A program made the translations under genes and the position numbers. Below are positions 10,926-21,962 of a DNA stretch of 64,000 nucleotides, in pieces. Position 1 is the stretch's first letter. Each line of letters begins with the position of its first letter. Under the pieces are notes generated by a model, which was given only the letters and a program-made list of their open reading frames with translations, was not told where the DNA came from and searched no databases. Source of the stretch: Closterium sp. NIES-65 (Eukaryota; Streptophyta; Zygnematophyceae; Desmidiales; Closteriaceae); NCBI GenBank assembly GCA_948144175.1, contig CANXME010002192.1:2542001-2606000 (forward strand). Direction: 5' to 3'.

Positions 10926-12744
10926 TAATGTAGTTCTATGCATCATTGCTGGTGCACCTTCTTGATTTCATTTTCTATATCTTGTACATGGCTCAGCATT
11001 CGATCCATTCTTACACTCTAATCTCACTATTTTTCCCAAACCATTAGGTCTTAAGCTACCTAGCCATTTTTTATAATACGCACAAATCAAGGGAGTAGCT
11101 GTGTTAATCGTTGATAATTGCCCGAATTCGTCATCATATAACGAATAAAAAGCGTACCCATAATGATTTATAAGTAAAGAGATGCACAATATGTTCAACA
11201 TTTAGGCCAGATAGTGTTTCGTCATAAATATTATTTATTATGTTTAGCCATATATTTCAGGCAGTCAGACTGTTTGTGCTGAATGTTATGGATCGTGGTT
11301 TACGCAAATATTAGAGTTAAGCATAATAAAGCTGACATATGTGATCTTCTCCTAGAATTCCCTACACTTATAGCGGCCACTTTTGATATTCTCACGGTCC
11401 AGATCTCTGGCCAGACCCATAATTGCTTTCACCTCTATCTGTCGGGTGTGCCGTGATGCATGAGGATGGGTGGCTACAGCCACTAATGACCAGCTCAACC
11501 CTGGAGAACAGATTCGCAACAGAAAATGGATTCACATCAACAACTCCTTTCTGGTTCATTCTGTTCATTGCAAAAAACTTGAATCAATGTTGCACTAGCT
11601 GCCATGGCACCTCCTTGTCGACTTCTGTGACTCTGTGTCGATGTGGCTAGAAGGGCGCAAAACCAGAACTTGTGGAACTAAAATTTCCAGGTTGCTTGCA
11701 TTCGGGGGTTACTGTAGTGAATAAGTAAGTTTGAAAATAAATAAATAAATATTTGGTAATCAAAGTAGCACTCTTCTTTGACCTTTGTCTTGTTTTCGAA
11801 GGGTCAGCCCTTAGACGCTGTTCGGCTGAAAGCTGCTTTGCTGGGCCTCGAATTAGGGGGTGGCTCGATGTGTTGTTTTGTGCTATCTGTTCAGCTGCAA
11901 CTGCCACCACAGGTTAGCAACACCGTTTGGCGCTTGGGGTCTGCGGTGCCCAGCTGGGGGTGCGTCCTCCTCTCCAGTTTACCGCGTTGTTCGTGTGTGT
12001 GTTGTCGTGTCGTCTTTGACAAGACCACTTTCTCTTTCACCCCCCTTTCCCGCCTCCCACCCAGCCTCCAGCTCCCTCTTTCTAACCGCTTGGCACCCAT
12101 CTTGAGTTGGTTCCACGCACTCGGAAACCCCCCTACCCCCCCTTCCCCTCCCCCCCACCCCCCGTACTTCCCCCCACCTGTAACCCTCCCCAGGTCGAAG
12201 GTGCATTCTGCCCATTTCTGGAAAGCGCCGCGGCTCGAGTACGACCGTATTCCTTGGTTTCTGCTTGGTCCGGTCGGTTTACCCAAAATCGGCTCCCTTT
12301 TTTTCCGGGAATGTCACGGCCTCGCTCGATTGAATTTTTGACCGACGAAGCGAGCTGGATGCAGAGAGTTGGCTGAGCTTTTGCCAGCTATGTTGAAATC
12401 CAAATAGGACGTAATCTCAATAGACTTGTATCGGTTCGGTTCGAATCGGGTTGGATTGGTTCGAATTGCTTGTGATCGCTTTTCCCGCGCCGCTCGATCA
12501 AAGCTGATTTTCCTCGGAAACTCGATGAGCTTGCATGACAAGTGTGACGCATTTACTTGGTATTTTCTTCCCAGTCTTTGCGAGAATGGCGAAAATAATG
12601 TAGCGTGGTAACCTCGTGAACATCGCACCGCAGACAATGTCGGTCTAAAAACTTGGCAGAATTTTCTCGCCAGTCCGTAGGTATGAGCGAAATGTTTTCG
12701 AGACCTCTAGTCGACTGTGTAATTTTATCGCGAACATCGTCCAG
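10926..12744. other. Non-coding stretch, no gene recognised
   Basis: AT-rich (10926-11420) and then mixed sequence. Short reading frames lack family signatures or splice-supported continuation. 12040-12190 is a C/T-rich tract. Nothing here could be assigned. Confidence 0.5.
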
Positions 12745-12945
12745 GCCCCCGATCACATGCAATCAACTGATCGGGACTGATTGTGTCTAATCGTGATTGA
12801 TCGGGCTGTTTCAGGCGGTCGATCGAGCTGGAGCGATCAGCTGATCGCGATCAGCTGATTGCCCCTGATTGCCTGAAATTGGACTCCCGCCTTCCTGAAT
12901 TCATTGATCGCCTTTGATCGAGCCGATCAAAGTCGATCGGGCCCA
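12745..12945. repeat. GATC word island
   Basis: Eleven GATC tetramers occur between 12751 and 12940, mostly as TGATCG or CGATCA, with local palindromes such as GATCAGCTGATCGCGATCAG near 12836-12853. At random about one would be expected. No coding content. Origin unknown; it could be a decayed short repeat. Confidence 0.6.
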
Positions 12946-14085
12946 CGTCCTTAGAAGGGGCTGCGACCAGCCAGAGAACAGCAAAAGGCAAAATTTACAG
13001 TCCATATATTCTGTCCTTGCTTCGTTATATACTATGTGTAGCTGTCCTTGCTTCCCGGCCGGATTTTATGGTTGTGTGATACTCGGTGGGCATAGCACGG
13101 AACCAGTTTCACATCAAACCACCACCATCACCAGCAGCACAAAGGAACACATACACTAGTATCGGATATAAAATATCCACACTTCGTGTGAATTGCGAAC
13201 ATCGACATGCCAGCGTGCTAAAAGTCATTTGAACTAGAAAGACATGTACAAAGTCTGTATTTGGAGGACTCTCAAAATCCTAAACTGTAAAACGTCGTAC
13301 TTGAAAACATTTTTATCAGACTGGACCATACAACTGGCCCACAGTTGTTGAAGCCGCCTTTCCGCACAACTGTACTCCCCCACTTCTCCCCTCTTGCCCT
13401 AATCCCCCCTCGCACCCCTTCATTCCAAATGTGCGACGCGCCTAGACCATGAAATGTGTGAATGCCATCCAAGCCTCACGATGGGTTTGGGGGTGGGATG
13501 CGAGCGTGCGAGCGAGCGATCATTCCCATCAGTGACTGGCTTCGATGGGGGTTTCAGTCAGCCCGCCCGCCAAGACCCGTCGTCGTGTAGTCGGGTCGTC
13601 GCCCAATCCGGTCTGGTCTATGCGCGCGCTGGCACACTCGTGTTGCGCCTCTTACTCCGCAGCAGTGCAGCACACTACCACAGCGGAGTCTGCACAGAGC
13701 TTCACAGCACAACAACAGCGCATCCGCAGGCCTACACTATCCTGCTGCTTCCCTCCGATCGCACCCCCAACGCGGTGGGTGCTGGCTGGCACACCCCTCT
13801 GTTCAGTCCGTTGCGAAAGTTGAGAATGTTGTGATGAGAATGCAGGGAATGCAGCGGGAAGGAATCACACCAAGCAACTAGCTCGCACAATTGCTGCGTG
13901 CTCGAGGTCAAACTTGGTTATTTCTATTTGTAGGCCTGACTCCCTCCCCATTGTAACCACCATATCAGCGAGACTCCCGGAGTAGAAACTTCTACTGTTT
14001 ACTGTGGGAAAAACAACTCAACTTGATTTGAAACATCAAACGTCGACCACAATATTCGAGAGAGTCTCGCGATCCGTGTGATACG
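12946..14085. other. Upstream region of the WRKY-like gene
   Basis: No convincing reading frame. Presumably holds the promoter and 5' untranslated part of the gene starting at or before 14086. No TATA box was assigned with confidence. Confidence 0.4.
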
Positions 14086-16591
14086 ATGATGGAAACCGCC
14101 GCCGCTATCCCTTCCGAATCGCGCAATGCTACCAGCTGTACGGGTTACTCGTGGAAGAAGTACGGTCACAAGGTTCTCGCGTCCGTCAACGTCAAACGGT
14201 GAGGATTCACACACCGAGTCGCGATTTTCCCTGAACATGATTTTTTCGCCGGGAAAACGAGAAATTCCAGCAAACAATCATGTGTCACATCCAGCAGTAA
14301 GCTGGTGGTGGCAATATATGGGATTTAGGACTGCCAGTCACTGGCACTAACAAGTCGCATTGCCGTTTTTATTTGCCGCCTCCGTGTTTCGTCGCAGATT
14401 CTACTACGCCTGTGCGCAGAAGGACACGCACGGGTGCCCCGCGAAGAAAATCGTCGATAAGCCGCGCAAGCGACCCCGCGCCGGCAGCTTGAACGGGCGC
14501 GCCGCATCCAGTGGCGGCGGCAGCGACGGCGGCGGCGGCGGCGACGGCGGCTGCGCCGGCGGAGGTGCGCTGTCTCCGGAAGCCAGCACAACCAGCGACA
14601 ACAGAAAACCCGTTTCTCCCAATGCGGCGGGGAGGTTGAACCTCCTCGCATCCGTCTCCCGGAACGACAAACTCTCAGGATCTTCGCCCCAGGATTTCTG
14701 GGCACGCAGTTCTTTTCCCGGGCCCGCCGGCGCGGTGGCGTGCGCGGGCCATGATCAAGGGTCCGCGGGCGAGGCCATGGCGGCGGCGGCGGGTTCGGAT
14801 TCCGCCGCCGGCGGGGAATTGTCGACGGAGACGGCAATGAAGGAGAAGACCTGGTTCGAGAATGCGCACAACCATCCTCCGCCGCTGCTCTCCTCCCGCC
14901 TCTCCCGCAACCGCTTCCTTGCTGCCGCTTCTGCTACCGCCGCCGCCGCCGCGGCCGCGGTGCCGCCGCCGTCGCCGCCGCCGCAAGGCGGCGTGATGAT
15001 GGTGCCTGCAGCTTCCGCCGCCGGCGGCGGCGTGTGGCGGCAGCAGGAGCAACAACAGCAGATCATGCTGCACCAACAGCAACAGCAGCAGCAGCAATTT
15101 CTAGTGCAGCAGCAGACGCCAAAGCTAAGAACGGGGCGGAACGGAGGGCAGGCGGAGCCGCATTTAGCAACGTTTCCCGCTCCAGGGAACAACACCCAGG
15201 CACTTTCTGTGCGCTCCCCTCCCCCGCACCAGCAGGCTCAGCTGCAATCTCAGCAGCAGCAGTTGATGATGGGTCGGCCTATGATGCCACTGGATCAGTC
15301 AAGTCTAAATTGCTCAGGCCGTCAAGATGCGTCGGGAGGAGTTAGCATAACATTAGGAGTCACATCATCCGTACCTTGTGGTGGTAATGCCGCATATCAT
15401 CCGTGCGGTGAGGCCCATCACGCTCTGCGTTCCACGCCGCCTCAGCAGCATTGCACTGAGGCGTCTCAATGGCCCGGGTCGCACCCCAGACGACAGGGTT
15501 ATCTTAAGACAGCTGAGGGGAGCGGCGAGAATCGAATGCCGCTGCTCCAGATGCTGTCCAATCAGGAGCCGCCACCTCAGCTGCTCTTGTGCACGGAGCC
15601 TCCATTGACTCCCTGGGATTCTGGCCAGCCTGGCAATCATGCTTCCTCGCCACATAGCCTTCCCCAGCACGGCCTGAGCGGGCAACCGCAGCAGCATCAA
15701 CAGCAGCAGCAGCAGCAACAGAAACAGCAACAACAGAACGACAGCCAGCACCAGCCGCAGCAGCAAAGCCAGCAATGGCAGCAGGGACAGCAGAGGATCC
15801 AGTATGCCGGCCAATTCAACCAGCCAGTGTCAGCAAGTCTCCCCCCCCTTCCACCCTCCCCGCACACATCCACACCCCCTACGCCCCTTCCAATCTCAGC
15901 ACCAGCAATGCGACCTGCTATGTACGCTGTCCCTTCCGCTCACGCTAATCTCGCACCCACCGCCGAGCGCAGCACTGTCGGCGGCAACAGTGAGAGCAAC
16001 GGCACAACGGGACTTTGCTTATCAAGCAATGTGTGCGATGGAAGCACCTGGGAGCAACCATCCCACCCAGGGAAGCGGCTCAAGAGGGATCCTGGTAGCA
16101 GTGCTTCTTTAATCACAGCTCTGGGCTCTCGTCTTCCCATGCCCTCTAACGTCCTCACTCATTCCAACAGCAACGCTCCTGCTCCTGCTCTTGCTCCCGC
16201 TCTTGCCCTTGCCACCGCTATTGCTGCTGCTGCTGCTGCTGCTGCTCCTGCTCCAGCTGCAAGAGACAAGGCGACCACGCCAGCCGAAGCGCAGCCCATG
16301 GAGAGGAATTTCATCGACGCACTCTCGCTCTCGCCCTCCTCTCTCTCCTTGGCTTGCTCTCTTGCCCCACCTCATGGCCCCAAGGGAGAGAGCCACACGG
16401 GAGAGGGCGCCAAGGCAGGGGGTTTCGTGGGGAAGGTTCGTATGGGAAAGAACGTCAAAGGGGAGAGCCTTATGGGGGAGGTTGTATTAGGGGAAGGCTG
16501 CTCTCCCTCTGCCCGAGGGCCGTCGTTGGACCTGCCCGGGTTTTATGAGCCTTCTTTTCCAGAGCTCTCACTTAGCCTTGGCAGGTTGTAG
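14086..16591 (+). CDS. WRKY-like transcription factor with interrupted zinc finger
   Basis: Exon 1 (14086-14198) encodes a short N-terminus and the variant heptad in YSWKKYGHKVLASVNVK, in place of WRKYGQK. A 199-bp GT-AG intron (14199-14397) splits an Arg codon in phase 2, the site of the conserved intron in many plant WRKY domains. Exon 2 (14398-16591) continues FYYACAQKDTHGCPAKK, a C-X7-C half finger. The HxH half appears only 143 residues later (WFENAHNHPPP, His codons 14867 and 14873), after an Ala/Gly/Ser-rich insert. The rest is low complexity with poly-Gln/His runs (about 15045-15115 and 15690-15790). It ends PELSLSLGRL, an LxLxL (EAR-type) motif suggesting repression. Two ATGs (14086, 14089) are possible; an earlier exon cannot be excluded. 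Confidence 0.8.
14199..14397 (+). other. Intron of the WRKY-like gene at the conserved domain position
   Basis: Donor AAACG|GTGAGG and acceptor GTCGCAG|ATTC join to give Lys-Arg-Phe-Tyr-Tyr across the domain, restoring the expected order of strands. The reading frame fits exactly. Confidence 0.85.
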
Positions 16592-16812
16592 CTTTCTACC
16601 TTTTCCTGATCAGATTTGTAAAGCCTACTCACAAGTGTAAAAGAAATGTTAAGTGCGTTCCTACTAATGTAAAAAACATATTTCGTGCAAAATAGCCCCT
16701 GCGAAGGTGGTTTCATAGCAAATGGTGTGAGCCGCCAGCCAGCAAGCATGCTTTCTGGCAGTGTCGCAACTCGTTCCTTCTTGCGGCGAGCTGAGCGCGT
16801 CGAATCTACGCT

Positions 16813-17360
16813 CTGGTTATCAGACCAAATCGGTCTGATGGTCTGACTTTCAGACCTACATTTTTGCTTTCATCTGATTTCTAAGGCAATGCTTTTTATT
16901 CCGTCTGATCCATAAGACTATTTATTTTAGCTCGTCTGATTTCATCTGAGATTTTAGATAGCGGGTTTTTTTTTCGTCTGACACCACCCCTCATTCTCCC
17001 CCCCCCCCCCCCCCCCCCCCAACGTGCGTCTCGCATCTACAGCATATTTTCATACGGTCCCTCTTGCCACGTGCGTCCCATCCCAACACATCCCTCCCGT
17101 CGCCTCCCTCCAACTTGTCACTCGCCTGTCAGCAAGCACACCATCAGTGCCGCACCACCGCCTCCGTTATAAGCTTCGGCAAAATAGAGTTGAATCACGC
17201 TCGACAAGTGTTTTAGTTAATTCAAACTAAGCAAAATATATCGTCTGAAAAACCAGACACATCTCCAACTTTCATATGAAAAATCAAACAGAAAATTTTG
17301 GCCTGTCTGAACGTCAGACGAAACGATTTTTTCATTTATATTTTCAGACGGGCCTAAATC
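16813..17360. repeat. GTCTGA/TCAGAC word island
   Basis: Repeated self-complementary words around GTCTGA and TCAGAC (for example GGTCTGATGGTCTGAC at 16842-16857, and CGTCTGA near 16975 and 17241), set in AT-rich DNA. Inverted copies face each other across the poly-C tract. It might be a decayed foldback or MITE; no clean terminal repeats or target duplication were found. Confidence 0.5.
16998..17020. repeat. C homopolymer (23 bp)
   Basis: An uninterrupted run of 23 cytosines. Its exact length is likely unreliable. Confidence 0.85.
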
Positions 17361-17485
17361 CTAGCAAGATCCCCGCCGATCAATCATTGAGGTCTGTCAC
17401 ACTTACGGTACAAGAAACCCTGATACTGGTATGCCCTCTCCATTGAAATGAAAAAATAGGCAACAGAACAGAAGCATACCTAAGT

Positions 17486-17880
17486 TTATGGCTCCAAAAA
17501 AAACCCTACCTTGCCTGCAAGCCAGCCAGCCCACCCCAATGCACATACCGCCGTATGTCCAACCTCGCGTCTAATCACATTCGCCTGAGCAAACACCTTC
17601 CTGGAAATATCAATTTTCTGCACCCCTTTTGGATCCTTCACTACCGTACTAGATTCCCCTCCATGGTCTTCCCAGCCCACCCACCTGCTGCACTCCCCAT
17701 GAGCTGATCGCCTAGCCTCCTTTCTGTCTCATGGCATTTGCTCGCACAAAAACCTTCCTGGAAATATCCGTCAACATTTTCTGCACCCCCTTGGGGTCTT
17801 TAGCAACCAAATTCCCTTCCACGGGCTTCCCGACCCACCCACCCACCGCACTCCCCACCGGCACTCCCCACGAGCTGACT
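17486..17880 (-). repeat. Two degenerate extra copies of the last GT61 exon segment
   Basis: The ~150-bp segment encoding the C-terminus of the GT61-like gene (17881-18040) recurs at about 17710-17870 and, more diverged, 17500-17690. All copies share CACCTTCCTGGAAATATC- or CACTTTCCTGGAAATATC-like words and the reading KGVQK..DISRKVFA. They lie downstream of the stop codon, so they are non-coding duplicates. Confidence 0.7.
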
Positions 17881-20800
17881 AGCTACCCTCCTTTCCGTCT
17901 CATTGCATTTGCTCGAGCAAACACTTTCCTGGAAATATCCGTCAACATTTTCTGCACCCCCTTGGGGTCCTTGGCGCCCAAATTCCCTTCCACGGGCTTC
18001 CCTGCCCACCCGCCCGCCGCACTCCCCACCGCCTTCCCCCCCTCACAAAACGCCAAATAATACTCAATCTCGCAGATATCCGCCAGCTGGTGGAAAATCA
18101 CATCCGGATTCTCCACGGGGCGAATCTCCAGCACGGCGGATCCGGGCGGCATGAAGACAATATCGGCGAGGATATTATCGTGCACTGATACCATGAGGAG
18201 CGCGCGGTTGAGCAGGTCTTTTCGGCGGGGGAGGGAGATGGAGCCTTCCCGGTAGATGACGACTCGCTCGGGGGGGAAGAGGCGGGTGAGGTGCTCGTGT
18301 AGCTTGAGGCTCTGCAGGAGGGATGCGCGCTGCTCCTTCCACCCCAGCAGCACCACCCAGTTGCTGCCGGGCGCGTATGCGCGTGGTGTGTAGGCCGGGG
18401 TGGCACTGGCAGGTCCCTTGAACCTGGACGTCCAGTCTGGTGGGGAGAGGAGAGGGGCGGGGAAGAGCACGTGGTTGAGGGGGGGGGAGATGGAGCCTTC
18501 TCGGTAGCATAGGCGCATGGTGTGTTGGCTGGGGTGGCAGGTCCCTTGAACCTGGACGTCCAGTCTGGTGGGATGGCGCACGCACGTGGGATGTGGTGTG
18601 AAATAAGTGTTTATGTTTTGAGCACTTTCCTGAAGTGGCTCAACAGGAAAGGATCATCATCTCAAGGTCTGGGATTGAAGGGAATGATGTTCAACGTAGA
18701 TAGTCTAGAGTGTCGTTACCTTACAGGCCAAACACCCCTCATCCTCATATCCTGAATCTGAAACCTTCACCCCGCCCAACTCCACCACCATGGTCACCCC
18801 AAAACCACACCTGTTTTGAGTCGACTCAAAACACACCTCATCCTCAGATCCTGCGTCTGACACCTTCACCCCACCCAACTCCACCACCATGGTCACCCCA
18901 AAAACCACACCTGCCATGCCCACAAGCCCCCCCACCCCTAGCCTGTAGCCTCCACCTCCTCTCTCCTCGATTCCCCGCCCCCCCATCCCCCCCACCCCAC
19001 CCTCCCACCCCTCCCCCTTTCTCTTTGCGCGCCTTTTTTCAGTGGAAGCCCCCCCCCTCCCTTCACTCGCCCTGCTCGTACCAGCATTAAAGATGGGCAG
19101 CCCCCCGGGCGGCAGCAAGTGTCTCATTCGCAGATAGTGCCAAAGCGAGCGGCTGGGCTCCCCACACCGCTGGTGCAGTGGCTGGGAAAGGGAGGAGAGG
19201 GGAGGGGAGAGGAACGGAGGGGAGGGGAGCGGACGGGACAGGAGGGGACGGAGGGGAGGTGAGGGGATTGGAGGAAGGGGAGGCAAAGGGAGGGGAGACA
19301 GGGGAGGGATGGGGTGAGATGATGCGGAAGGGAGCGAAACAGGGGAGTAGCGTGGGGAAGGAAGGGGGGAAATGAAAGAAGGGGGAGGCAGGGTGCCAGG
19401 GAAAGCCACTTCCACTCACAATGACGAGCTTCTCAGCGAAAAAGAATGAAGATTGTGAGCCTCGACCACACTCACGCTCATCCTGTCCCCTTGCACTCCC
19501 TGCCCATCCTCCACTCCCTGCCCATCCACCACTCCCTGCCCATCCTCCACTCCCAGCCCATCCTCCACTCCCAGCCCATCCACCACTCCCAGCCCATCCA
19601 CCACTCCCAGCCCATCCACCACTCCCAGCCCATCCACCACTCCCAGCCCATCCACCACTCCCAGCCCATCCACCACTCCCAGCCCATCCACCACTCCCAG
19701 CACATCCACCACTCCCAGCACATCCACCACTCCCAGCACATCCACCACTCCCAGCACATCCACCACTCCCAGCACATCCACCACTCCCAGCCGATCCACC
19801 ACTCCCAGCCCATCCACCACTCCCAGGCACCAACTTTTCGCAGGAACTCAACCACACCCTCTCCCTTCTCCCCTTCCCCTTCGCAACCCACTCACAATGA
19901 CGAGTTTCTCTGCAAAGAACAGTTCCTTGGACTTGACCACGTGCACGTTCATTCTGTCCACCCGCACTTTCAATGACCACCTGTTGAGGCACCTCAAAAC
20001 ACCCTCCCATCCCCTCCCGTCTTCCCTTCCCCTTTGCACCCCACTCACAATGACAAGCTTTTCAGCGAAGAACAGGTCCTTGGCCTTCACCACGTGCACG
20101 TTCATTTCGTCCACCTGCACGCCCAGCACATCCACCGCCTCCCCCGTGTTTTGAGACGGGCATCCACCGCCGCCCCCGTGTTTTGAGACGGACATCCACC
20201 GCCTCCACCGTCTCAAAACACTTCTTCATCCACCTGCACGCCCAGCACATCCACCGCCTCCCCCATGCCATGCATGCTCCCCCACACCCACCCAGGCCAC
20301 CCCCAACCCCCACTCACAATGACAAGTTTCTCTGCAAAGAACAGGTCTTTCGACTTCACCACGTGCACGTTCATTTTGTCCACCTGCACGCCCAGCACGT
20401 CCACCGCCCCCAGCGAGCACAGCTGCTCCAATCCGTTCCTCACATGCGGCCGCCTGTGCCCCACCGCCACTGGTACGCCCCTCATAGCCGGCAGAATGCG
20501 GTGCAGAGAGATGAAGAGCGGTATGAGGTCGAGCAGCATGGCGCGCGTGGACCAGGCGAACCAGTCGACGAGGGAGACAAGCTCTTTGAAGTGGGTGACG
20601 CGTGTGCGGTTGGCGGTGTAGCGGAAGGGCAGCGTCACGGTGATGTTGGGACTGCCCGCACACGCGTTGTGGTCAAAGAGATGGGTGGAGTTGAACACCT
20701 GGCCCACCACGTTTATGTACACGTTGCGCAGAACTAGGACCTGTGGGGGTGGGGAAAGGGGTGGGCGGGCGGGGGGGAAAGGAAGGGGGTTGAAGATGTG

Positions 20801-21924
20801 CGTGGAGTTGAACACCTGGCCCACCACGTTTATGTACATGCTGCACAGCACCAGCACCTGTTTGGAGCGGGAGGGAGTGGGGGATGCATGATTGGGGGCA
20901 GCCCCGCATGGGATTGCAGAGGGGAATGAAGATGTGTTGTGAGTTAAGCACATGCCCACGTTTAAGTACACGCTGCGCAGCACGGGGAACTGGTGGGGGT
21001 GGGGGAAGAAGGGGGGGGGCGGGGGGGGAAAGGAAGGGAGTCGAAGCTGTGCGTTGAGTTGAACACCTGCCCAACCACGTTTAAGTACACGCTGCGCAGC
21101 ACGAGGAACTGGTGGGCGTGGAAAAAGAAGGGGGGGGAGGAGGGAATGAGAAGAAGATACATGCATAGATATGCGAGGAGGATCAGCAGCCACTCCAGGT
21201 CATTCTTCTGAATGCACGTCGGGTCCACCTCCTTGCAATTCACAGAGCACCTCACCCAGCCAACCCCATTCCCATTCCCCCCTTGTCCCCCATCCCCCGC
21301 CTCCCTCCATCCCTTCCTCCTCAGCACCCACCTGAGCGGATCACTTGTTGTGCGGCAGCAGGTCATTCTTGTGAATGCACGCCGGGTCCACGCCCTTGCA
21401 GTTCACAAAACTCCTCACCCAGCCCTCCATCCATCCCTCCTACCCACCTGAGCGGACCACTTGTTATGCGGCAGCAAATCATTCTTCTGGATACACGTCG
21501 GGTCCACGCCCTTGCAGTTCACAGGAGGCCGCGTGGCCGCCCGCTTCTCATCCGCGATCCCTGCCTCCCAGCACGACCCAATCCCAGGGAACCGCTCGAA
21601 CCCAAACTCAAACACCGGGCAAGCCGGCCCTCTGGACGCCTTGGGAGGCTCCAGACCCGCTTTAGCGGCGGTGAGTTGCGCCTCTTCGTTGTAACGAATC
21701 ACGTCTAAGAGGACCGGGTAGAGCTCCGGTTGGGAGATGTTGGTCTGGAGCCGAGACTTGGAAGGAGGGATCCAGGAGAGGACGAAGCTGCCGTTGATTG
21801 GTGCCCACCGGGCTGCCGGACCTGGATGCAAGGTCCGGGGTTTGGTTGGTTTCAGAGGGTTGGGTGCGGATGATGCGCTGTGGCTAGTGGTGCTGCTGTC
21901 ACCATCCCTGCCGTCACTGATGCC

Positions 21925-21962
<38 letters not shown>

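Larger units (their letters stand above)
16592..17485. other. Intergenic stretch between WRKY-like and GT61-like genes
   Basis: Contains the 3' flank of the WRKY-like gene, a GTCTGA/TCAGAC-rich island and a 23-bp C homopolymer. No gene seen. Confidence 0.5.

Noticed and set aside
18813-18832. Palindromes as sequencing hairpin-adapter remnants
   Set aside because: The conserved arms and varying core do not match the hairpin adapter sequence I know, and flanks are direct rather than inverted repeats. An artefact of another kind is still possible and is stated in the finding.
19421-19976. Long repetitive frames (HSQPIHHSQ and LPAHPP types)
   Set aside because: Read-through of an 18-bp minisatellite in the GT61-like intron; 18 is a multiple of 3, so all frames stay open.
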